NCBI GenBank assembly: GCA_046349615.1
Contig: JAXMBZ010000007.1
Location: 1 to 64,000 of the forward strand
Source: JADJNY01 sp046349615
Lineage (GTDB): Bacteria; Planctomycetota; UBA1135; GCA-002686595
Direction: 5' to 3'
DNA: 64,000 nt
Below are positions 33,859 to 39,887 of the stretch, in pieces. The stretch's first letter is position 1. Each line of letters begins with the position of its first letter. The notes below the pieces were generated by a model. It saw only the letters and a program-made list of their open reading frames with translations, was not told the DNA's origin and ran no database searches. The position numbers and the translations under genes were made by a program.

Positions 33859-34578
33859 ATGGCGCGAGAAACGCTCCCGAAGTCATCCGTCCTCCTTGCG
33901 TTCGCCGACGCGGCTGCCGCGAACGGCCGCGCTATCGCAGACGATGCACGCTTCCTCGCCGAACGTGGGCGCTGGCCCCGAGCAACGTCCCTGATGATCC
34001 TGGCGTGCGAAGAAATGGGCAAGGCCAAGTACGCCCGCATGCTCGGGATCGGCGCGTTGAAAGAGAAACCGGGAAGCAAGACTGCGCCTTCCTCCATGAA
34101 CGTCCTTGTCTCGCGTCACCCGCAGAAGCAGATGTTCGCCCACGACCTGGACCTTCCCTACATGCGCGAGCTGATGCTCGAAGCGTTCTCAGGGCTCCGC
34201 GCCCCGGCCGAGGTAGACGTTGGTACGCCTGCGGGCAAGCGCGCCATGTCGGGATTCTTGCGCGAACTCAAGCACCGGATCGACGCGATGGTGGTCGATC
34301 GCGCGAGGCTCAAGGCCGACGTAGACCAGCTCCAGCGTACGTGGGACGACGTGGTGATCGACGCGCGGCTGGACACGATGAAGCAGCGCGGGTTCTACGT
34401 GGACTTTTCGGAGGATCGCGCTGGCGTCGTGAGCCCGTCATCCGTCGGCTCCGCCGAATTCCGGGAGGCCGAAGCCCTGTTCGAGCAGGCGCAGAAGTCG
34501 ACCGATGCGTGGACGGCCAACGGCTTGACACCCGAGTTCATGCAGACGGTTGGGGATCTTGCCACCGAGGACGAGTGA
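33859..34578 (+). CDS. abiV: AbiV-family abortive infection protein
   Basis: A 239-residue helical protein. The segment RATSLMILACEEMGKAKYARMLG at about 38-60 matches the core of the AbiV family (HEPN-like helical fold), in which 'RA-x-LxILAxEExGK' is diagnostic. AbiV of Lactococcus blocks translation after phage infection (family knowledge). The RNase motif Rx4-6H of active HEPN nucleases is not obvious. The neighbouring genes on the other strand form a Pycsar pair, so this is a small defence island. The gene ends 132 bp from the cyclase gene, convergent. Confidence 0.75.
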   Translation: MARETLPKSSVLLAFADAAAANGRAIADDARFLAERGRWPRATSLMILACEEMGKAKYARMLGIGALKEKPGSKTAPSSMNVLVSRHPQKQMFAHDLDLPYMRELMLEAFSGLRAPAEVDVGTPAGKRAMSGFLRELKHRIDAMVVDRARLKADVDQLQRTWDDVVIDARLDTMKQRGFYVDFSEDRAGVVSPSSVGSAEFREAEALFEQAQKSTDAWTANGLTPEFMQTVGDLATEDE

Positions 34579-34710
34579 ACGGTAGCGAGCCCGGCGGCCG
34601 AGCGAACGACTTCCATGCACATCGCCGATCTGCGGACCAGTTCGTGAAGTGGGACGGTGATCTCAGCCGTCTGCGACAGGCTCTTGCCGACTCACGGTCG
34701 AGATGACGCC

Positions 34711-35394
34711 CTACACGGCCCAGGTCCAAGAGGAACGGTACACGGTTGTCCCCTTCCAGGGGCGAGACTCCCACATTGACACCCCGTTGGTCGTCTTCAC
34801 GTCTTGAGTCAAAGCGTCGAACACGCGCGCTGTGATCCACGATGGGTAGCCTTCTCGAATCGTGCAGAGCTTTGCGGCGGTGTTCGCGGCCGACCCAACC
34901 CACACGAGGTCGTTCGACCCCCGAATCCCCGTCTTCGCTACGAGGAGCTTGCCGCTGTCGATTCCGACGACGTGGTCGATGGCGTAGTTCTTGTTGGGGT
35001 ACTGGGCCGTGATCGCCGGGTTGACGATCTTCTTGATCGCATGGTTGATCTTGAGCGCGGTGCGCGCAGCCGCCGAGTTCTTGCCGTCGCCGACGTAGAC
35101 CGCCATCACGCGATCGCCATCGAAGGCCGTGATCGTGCCGCCGTTGTCGCGAATCACGCGGCAGGCAGTCACGAGGTAGCACTTGTACACCTCGGCGGCG
35201 AACGTCGCGGTCTCCTTGGCGACGAGACCTGACGAGTCGACCAAGTCCGCGTACAGGGCGACTGCGTCGAGGTTCACGCCGTCGTTGCCGAGGCCGATCT
35301 CGGTGTCCTCCGGCACCTTCTTTCCGTCGCGCTCAGTCCAGCGAGTGCGGAGAATGTTCGTGACTTCGCTCTTGATGTCGTCGGCGAGGGTCAT
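34711..35394 (-). CDS. pycC: Pycsar-type nucleotide cyclase
   Basis: A 227-residue stand-alone class III cyclase domain. The metal aspartates are seen in LYADLVDSSG and FDGDRVMAVYVG; the transition-state asparagine is in VGSAANTAAKL, where the usual arginine is lysine. The NDLVWVGSAAN segment is characteristic of cyclases paired with PycTM effectors. In Pycsar, phage infection triggers cCMP or cUMP synthesis, which activates the membrane effector (family knowledge). The start ATG (35392-35394) lies two bases after the stop of the effector gene upstream, so the two are cotranslated. Which pyrimidine is made cannot be told from sequence. Confidence 0.85.
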   Translation of the reverse strand: MTLADDIKSEVTNILRTRWTERDGKKVPEDTEIGLGNDGVNLDAVALYADLVDSSGLVAKETATFAAEVYKCYLVTACRVIRDNGGTITAFDGDRVMAVYVGDGKNSAAARTALKINHAIKKIVNPAITAQYPNKNYAIDHVVGIDSGKLLVAKTGIRGSNDLVWVGSAANTAAKLCTIREGYPSWITARVFDALTQDVKTTNGVSMWESRPWKGTTVYRSSWTWAV

Positions 35395-35396
35395 GG

Positions 35397-35921
35397 TCAG
35401 GGCCTGTACAGGAAGTAGATGGCAACCACCCACGGCGCGAGCCCGATGAAGAGCCATGCGGTCGCGCGACGGACGCGCTGATACTTGATCGCGGCGATCT
35501 GCGCGTTGCGGTGGCACTGCGCCGTGAGGTCCGCGAGGTGAGCGTCGCGGGTTAGGCGTGCAACGTCGAGGCGATGCTGTTCCGCACTACGGCTGGCGAT
35601 TCCGCCGAAGAAGATGAGCGAGCCAGAAGGCCCCTTCGTCTGCGGAAACGTGGCGAGCGCGCAGTAGACGAGGCTCACGACCTGCGGCGCGACCCCGGCT
35701 GCAATCCACGCGATCGAGTTCCAGTTCAAGTTGGAAGGCACGGGTGCCACGGCGGCGACGGAAGCGACGATCGCGCTGGAGATGGCCATGAGCACCGGCA
35801 CCTTGGCGTCGACCGCGCGAATCCATTCGAGGAGTCGCGCAAGTTCGTCGGTCTGGACCTGTTCGAGCCACTCCTCGGGGGCGTGGACTGCCGGTGCGGG
35901 CGTTATCGACTTGCGAGCCAT
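35397..35921 (-). CDS. pycTM: Pycsar membrane effector (PycTM type)
   Basis: A 174-residue membrane protein: helices at about 43-62, 70-92 and 152-172, and a cytoplasmic segment with PQTKGPSGSLIFFGGIASRSAEQHRLDVARL and QIAAIKYQRVRRATAWL, the pattern of the Pycsar effector transmembrane family. On binding the cyclic pyrimidine such effectors damage the inner membrane and kill or stall the infected cell. Here the effector is the first gene and the cyclase the second, separated by two bases; in the described systems the cyclase is usually upstream. The start is the ATG at 35919-35921. Confidence 0.85.
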   Translation of the reverse strand: MARKSITPAPAVHAPEEWLEQVQTDELARLLEWIRAVDAKVPVLMAISSAIVASVAAVAPVPSNLNWNSIAWIAAGVAPQVVSLVYCALATFPQTKGPSGSLIFFGGIASRSAEQHRLDVARLTRDAHLADLTAQCHRNAQIAAIKYQRVRRATAWLFIGLAPWVVAIYFLYRP

Positions 35922-36118
35922 GTGTCTCGGCTGGGGAGGGGGAGGCCACCTTCACGCAGCTCGGGTTGCGAACACGCTACCGACCGCGATTTCGAGTTGC
36001 ACGCCATCAGGAGCCCGTTCGGCCGCGTCTGCTCCAGTGCCCTCGCGCGGATCTCCTTCAGGCCCCGTAGACTTCTGAGCAGGGACTGCCGGAGTAGCTA
36101 CCGGCATCAGGTTCGGGT

Positions 36119-36177
36119 GGGCTCGGAGCATTCCAGACTCCGCTCCGACCCATCCGGGCCGCCCGGTAGGAGTCTGG
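36119..36177 (+). promoter_or_regulatory. Candidate pseudoknot leader covering a ribosome binding site
   Basis: Stem 1 pairs 36119-36129 with 36142-36151 (10 bp with one bulged C at 36122). Its loop contains CCAGACTCC (36133-36141), which is perfectly complementary to GGAGTCTGG at 36169-36177, directly before the ATG at 36178. The second stem would hide the GGAG ribosome binding site. A further hairpin (CCGGG-CCG-CCCGG, 36154-36166) lies in the connecting loop and another (GCCGG/CCGGC) at 36088-36105. This is an H-type pseudoknot layout as in translational riboswitches. Confidence 0.55.
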
Positions 36178-36954
36178 ATGAACTCAGAGAACCCCGACGC
36201 TATGCGGAGGGCGGCGAGCCGCTTCGTCCGCAACCAGCCACGCCTGTTCGCCGAGGCGGTCGCCTGGGTTGAGTCGTTGCGACGCATGAAGCGGGTCTCC
36301 CGCATCACGGTCGGTGCATCGCCGGACTTCCGAGACATCGAGGGTGTGGTCCTCCACTACCGAGGCGTTCTGGACAAGGCCCCGGACGGCACGACGATGA
36401 CGGCGAAGGCGGCCTACCGGGTCATCCTCGCGTCCTGGCTTCTGTCCAAGGACGGCCATCGGGTCGACCACGATCCCGCCAGGAAGAAGCCTTGGGTCGT
36501 CAGACCGGCGTCCCTCGCCAGACTCCCCCTCCTGACGGGGCCGGAACTTCGCGTCCTGCGAGGACGCTACGCCCTGGAATCTGATCCGCGTTGGCTCCTG
36601 CTCGCGCGAAGCGCGTGGGATCTGGTCGATCCGGGCTACCTCGTCAAGCTCCCCGCAACGGCGGAAACCGGCGCGAGCGAGGCGGAAGCCTCCAAGGGCA
36701 AGAGCGGCACGCCTGCGAAGGGGACGATGCCAGCACGCTACCAGCAGGCGCGAGCCAGCCTCGAATGGGCCTACCAGAAGTTCCCCCACCTGTTCGGAGC
36801 CGAGAAGAACAAGTTCCCCAAGACCGCGTTCCTCAAGGTGAACGACCCGAGCGCGGGCTGTCCTGCCTACGGGGGGAAGAAGCTCGCATTCAGCTTCGGC
36901 ACCTGGACGCGATACCTCCGTGACTCGGCGAAGTGGAAGCCGTTCGAGCCGTGA
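36178..36954 (+). CDS. Unknown protein, possibly translationally regulated
   Basis: A 258-residue soluble protein that I do not recognise. The N-terminal half is helical and basic (MRRAASRFVRNQPRLFAEAV), with an AYRVILASWLLSKDGH segment near 78-94; a low-complexity linker rich in Ala/Ser/Lys (160-185) separates a C-terminal domain with WAYQKFPHLFG and CPAYGGKKLAFSFGTWTRYLR. It lies between the Pycsar pair and the excisionase genes. Its start is overlapped by a predicted pseudoknot that hides the ribosome binding site. It could be a regulator or defence component, without direct evidence. Confidence 0.6.
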   Translation: MNSENPDAMRRAASRFVRNQPRLFAEAVAWVESLRRMKRVSRITVGASPDFRDIEGVVLHYRGVLDKAPDGTTMTAKAAYRVILASWLLSKDGHRVDHDPARKKPWVVRPASLARLPLLTGPELRVLRGRYALESDPRWLLLARSAWDLVDPGYLVKLPATAETGASEAEASKGKSGTPAKGTMPARYQQARASLEWAYQKFPHLFGAEKNKFPKTAFLKVNDPSAGCPAYGGKKLAFSFGTWTRYLRDSAKWKPFEP

Positions 36955-36987
36955 TCAAGGTCGCGAGCGGGTGACGCGGGCTCGACC

Positions 36988-37003
36988 GTTGAACACGCGG
37001 TCG
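36988..37003 (+). repeat. 16-bp repeat, copy 2
   Basis: Exact copy of 28450-28465, 119 bp upstream of the first excisionase-like gene. Confidence 0.45.
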
Positions 37004-37122
37004 TCCTAGAGTTCGTCCACGACCGTCCAAACGCCCATCCGCGTGGACATCCACACCGTCCGCTTCCTCCACCCGTGCTCGATGAGCGATCACGTTCTTC
37101 TGCGCTTGGAGTCGCAAAGAAC

Positions 37123-37329
37123 ATGGACGACCTCATCACGGCCCAGGAGCTGGCCTCGAAGCTCCGCGTGCGACTGACCACGGTTCGACGTTGGACGCGG
37201 GAGCGGGTGATCCCGTCGATCCGCATCACGGAAAAGGTGACGCGGTACGACTACGCGAAGGTGTGTGCGGCGCTACGGGAGCGCGGCACACGCGAAGCGG
37301 AATCGGAGGTGGCACATGGCCCCCAATGA
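37123..37329 (+). CDS. Excisionase-like helix-turn-helix protein 1
   Basis: A 68-residue protein with a MerR/AlpA-like winged helix: LITAQELASKLRVRLTTVRRWTRERVIPSIRITEKVTRYDYAKVCAAL. Proteins of this size and fold beside a tyrosine integrase usually act as excisionases or directionality factors. The ATG at 37123 is chosen. Its end overlaps the start of the second gene by 14 bp. Confidence 0.75.
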   Translation: MDDLITAQELASKLRVRLTTVRRWTRERVIPSIRITEKVTRYDYAKVCAALRERGTREAESEVAHGPQ

Positions 37330-37531
37330 CCGCGCGAAGGCCAGCGCGCCGAGCCCGTGTCTCGTGCGCGCTCGGGAAGCGGCGTCGATGCTGGCGATCT
37401 GCCCGCGCAAGCTCTGGGAGCTGACGAAGGGCGGAAAGCTCCCGTGCATCCGCATCGAGAAGTCCGTGCGGTACGACGTCGAGGACCTCCGCAAGTTCAT
37501 CGAGAAACGGCGTGGCGGCGGTGCGGGCTGA
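37316..37531 (+). CDS. Excisionase-like helix-turn-helix protein 2
   Basis: A 71-residue winged-helix protein: VRAREAASMLAICPRKLWELTKGGKLPCIRIEKSVRYDVEDLRKFIEKRR, the helix_turn_helix_17 pattern. A good ribosome binding site (GGAGGTGG) sits 5 bp before the ATG at 37316. Together with the preceding gene it probably controls excision of the element or integrase expression. The two differ in sequence, so they are not a recent duplication. Confidence 0.8.
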   Translation: MAPNDRAKASAPSPCLVRAREAASMLAICPRKLWELTKGGKLPCIRIEKSVRYDVEDLRKFIEKRRGGGAG

Positions 37532-37766
37532 AGTCTCGGCGACGCCACCGCTCGGCGATCGTGGCGTTGGCGTTCGGGCTCGTGCAGAGACGACCGCAGC
37601 TGCAGCCTCGCCGAAGGGCGGGCCGTTGAAAGGGCAGCGCAAGAACTCAGAGGGAGGCGCTACGTGGTCAGCCGAGCAGGGGAGCACAGTCGCACGCGCC
37701 CTCCAGCGGGCTGTGCCGTCGAGCATGGCGAGACGGGGGCAGGCCAAGCAACAGGAAGTCGCATCA

Positions 37767-38891
37767 ATGGCAAGCGTGTTCAAGAAGCGGGGAAAAGGCC
37801 CCTGGATCATCCGGTGGTACGACGTCGAGGGTCGCCTGCATGAGAAGTCGAGTCGCACTACGGACAAGCGTGCGGCCGATCGAATTGCCAGCGAGATCGA
37901 GCGCGGTCTGGCGCTGCGGCGCGACGGGGTCATCGACCCAAAGCTCGACAAGTTCGCGCAGGCTGGCGCGAAGCCGCTCCACGAGCACATCGACGCCTAC
38001 ATCGTTCACATGGAGTACGACCACAACCCTCGCTCGATCGCCGACGCAACGGCTCACATGGCGTGGATCGTCCGGCATTGCAAGGCCACCCGGCTCAGCG
38101 ATCTCACGCTCGATGCCGTGGAACGCGCTCTCAAGATCCTGAAGGAGGAGAAGAAGGCCCCTCGGACGATCAACCATCGTGGCGGCTCGGTCCGCGCGTT
38201 TCTGGAGTGGTGCGTCGACACGAACCGCCTCCCCGAGAACCCCCTCAAGCGCCTCGTGCAGAAGTACGAGGATGCTGATCGGAGGCGGGTGCGCCGACCG
38301 CTGACCGACGAGGAGTTGGCGCGCCTGTTCGACGTGGCAGCGCGCCAGGGGAGAACCCTCTGGTACTCGCTCGCGTACTACGCCGGGTTCCGACTCTCCG
38401 ATCTCAAGCGGCTGCGCTGGGAGAGCGTCGATCTGGAGCACGGCGTCCTCAACGTCAGCAACGGGAAGGCGAAGCGACCGGACGAGATCCCGATGCACCC
38501 GGCTCTCCACGCGGAGCTGAAGCGGCTCCGTCCGTCAACCGCACTTCCGATGGCCCCCGTGTTCCCGACGCATGTGACGAACGAGACGCGACGCAAGGAC
38601 TACCAGCGCGCCCAGATCCCCGAGGTGATCGAGGAGGGGTACGCCGACCTGCATGCGCTTCGGACGACCCTTGCCACGAACTTGGCGCGCCAAGGCGTCG
38701 CACCCCAGGTCGCCCAGAAGCTCCTGCGGCACTCCAGGTACTCGACGACCCTGAAGTTCTACACGCGCCTCGGGCTCGTCGAGACGAAGGCTGCGCTCGC
38801 GCTCATCTCGATCCCCGGAGCGGCGGCGGCCAGCCCCCACCACAGCCCCCACCAGTCGCAGCACGTCGAGGTGCTTTCCCTTGCGAAGTAA
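37767..38891 (+). CDS. int: Tyrosine integrase of the element
   Basis: A 374-residue phage-type tyrosine recombinase. An N-terminal arm-binding-like part (FKKRGKGPWIIRWYD), a SAM-like core-binding domain (about 70-180) and the catalytic domain follow. Catalytic residues are seen in YAGFRLSDLKRLRW (Arg), GKAKRPDEIPM (Lys), LHALRTTLATNLA (His…Arg), LLRHSRYSTTLKFYT (His and Tyr). It reads toward the tRNA-Cys gene and ends 80 bp from the attachment repeat. ATG 37767 is chosen; the longer in-frame extension is alanine-rich and unconserved. The last codons lie in the CCCCCACCA repeats that may be arm sites. Confidence 0.93.
   Translation: MASVFKKRGKGPWIIRWYDVEGRLHEKSSRTTDKRAADRIASEIERGLALRRDGVIDPKLDKFAQAGAKPLHEHIDAYIVHMEYDHNPRSIADATAHMAWIVRHCKATRLSDLTLDAVERALKILKEEKKAPRTINHRGGSVRAFLEWCVDTNRLPENPLKRLVQKYEDADRRRVRRPLTDEELARLFDVAARQGRTLWYSLAYYAGFRLSDLKRLRWESVDLEHGVLNVSNGKAKRPDEIPMHPALHAELKRLRPSTALPMAPVFPTHVTNETRRKDYQRAQIPEVIEEGYADLHALRTTLATNLARQGVAPQVAQKLLRHSRYSTTLKFYTRLGLVETKAALALISIPGAAAASPHHSPHQSQHVEVLSLAK
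38833..38857 (+). promoter_or_regulatory. Candidate integrase arm-type site, right end
   Basis: Two CCCCCACCA units with an 11-bp period, matching the pair at 12947-12970. It lies inside the 3' end of int, 115 bp from the right attachment repeat. Confidence 0.55.
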
Positions 38892-38971
38892 CGCGAGCAC
38901 CCCGCACCCCGTGCAACCCGCGCTAACCCCTTGCCTTCCGCGCACCTTGCGTTGCTGTGCAACGTGGTGCG

Positions 38972-39023
38972 GTTGGAGGCGGCACCCGGACTTGAACCGG
39001 GGAATAACGGATTTGCAATCCGT
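38972..39023. repeat. Proximal attachment site within intact tRNA-Cys
   Basis: 52 bp identical to 12842-12893, covering the tRNA 3' half from the anticodon stem plus two bases beyond CCA. Integration replaced the native 3' half with the element's copy and kept the tRNA whole. Confidence 0.95.
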
Positions 39024-39049
39024 CGCCTTAGCCACTTGGCTATGCCGCC
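38974..39049 (-). tRNA. tRNA-Cys (anticodon GCA)
   Basis: A 76-nt cloverleaf on the minus strand: acceptor GGCGGCA/TGCCGCC, anticodon stem ACGGA/TCCGT around loop TTTGCAA (anticodon GCA), T arm CCCGGTTCAAGTCCGGG, discriminator U and encoded CCA. U73 is the identity base of cysteine tRNA. It is the integration site of the 26-kb element. Confidence 0.96.
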
Positions 39050-39202
39050 GAAGAGGCCGCAGAGGATACCCGCCGAGGGACCCCGGTCAAGCCGCGGTCC
39101 CGGCGGGTCCGCGCGGGAGCCCCAGGATCGGCCGATCGAGCCTCCGAACTCGCGCGAAATCCCCGCGCGTGGAGCGCCCGGGCGCGCGCTAGCATCCCGC
39201 GC

Positions 39203-39856
39203 ATGAAGCCCTGGCTGCTCGGTCCGCTCCTCGCGTGCGCGTTCGTCCTCACCTTCACCGGCTGCAAGACCGCGTACTACGGCGTGATGGAGCAGTTCGG
39301 CGTCGAGAAGCGCGAGATCCTGGTCGACCGCGTCGAGGAAGGCCGCGACGCGCAGAAGGACGCGAAGAAGGAGTTCCAGAGCGCGCTCGCCGCGTTCCAG
39401 TCCGTCACCGGGTTCCGCGGCGGCGAGCTCGAAGCGCTCTACTCGAAGCTGAACGGCCACTACGAGGACTGCTCCGAGCGCGTCGACGAGGTCGAGAAGC
39501 GCATCGACTCGATCGAGTCCGTCGCCGAGGACCTCTTCGCCGAGTGGAAGAAGGAGCTCGGCGAGATGCACGACCCGAAGCTCAAGGCGCAGAGCGAGAG
39601 CACGCTCGCCGACACGCGCGCACGCTACGCGCAGCTCCTCGCCGCGATGAAGAAGGCCGCGGCGAAGATGAAGCCGGTGCTCGTGTCGTTCCACGACCAC
39701 GTGCTCTTCTTGAAGCACAACCTCAACGCGCAGGCGATCGCGTCGCTCTCGGGCAACCTCGGCGCGATCGAGACGGACGTCGCGGGGCTGGTCCGCGAGA
39801 TGGAGGCGTCGATCGCCGAGGCCGACGCCTTCGTGAAGCAGATGGGCGGCGGATGA
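39203..39856 (+). CDS. DUF2959-like lipoprotein
   Basis: A 217-residue predicted lipoprotein (LACAFVLTFTGC). The mature protein is all helical with coiled-coil character and starts KTAYYGVMEQFGVEKREILVDRVEEGRDAQ, the hallmark of DUF2959 proteins. The function of this family is unknown; the form suggests an envelope-associated helical bundle. Followed 31 bp later by the first TMTC-like gene. Confidence 0.85.
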   Translation: MKPWLLGPLLACAFVLTFTGCKTAYYGVMEQFGVEKREILVDRVEEGRDAQKDAKKEFQSALAAFQSVTGFRGGELEALYSKLNGHYEDCSERVDEVEKRIDSIESVAEDLFAEWKKELGEMHDPKLKAQSESTLADTRARYAQLLAAMKKAAAKMKPVLVSFHDHVLFLKHNLNAQAIASLSGNLGAIETDVAGLVREMEASIAEADAFVKQMGGG

Positions 39857-39887
39857 GCGGCGGACGCCGCCGCTGGAACGCGTCGAC

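Larger units (their letters stand above)
12842..38971. mobile_element. Integrative element in tRNA-Cys, about 26 kb
   Basis: The element is bounded by a 52-bp direct repeat: 12842-12893 and 38972-39023. The right copy belongs to the complete tRNA-Cys gene on the minus strand; the left copy is only its 3' half from the anticodon stem to just past the CCA. A tyrosine integrase ends 80 bp from the intact tRNA and two excisionase-like genes precede it. Internal content is foreign in style: visibly lower GC than the flanks, a rolling-circle-type Rep, serine recombinase, metal resistance and defence genes. No type IV secretion or clear relaxase is seen, so it is better called an integrative (possibly mobilisable) element than a conjugative one. 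Confidence 0.93.

Noticed and set aside
36075..36120. TPP-riboswitch-like box on the minus strand (GAACCTGATGCCGG) upstream of the Pycsar pair
   Set aside because: The CUGAGA box and the closing GCGNAGGGA are missing, so the resemblance is limited to a short stretch.
12842..38971. Conjugation or mobilisation genes in the element
   Set aside because: No VirB/VirD4-like ATPase, coupling protein or MOB relaxase was found; only the Rep could nick DNA.
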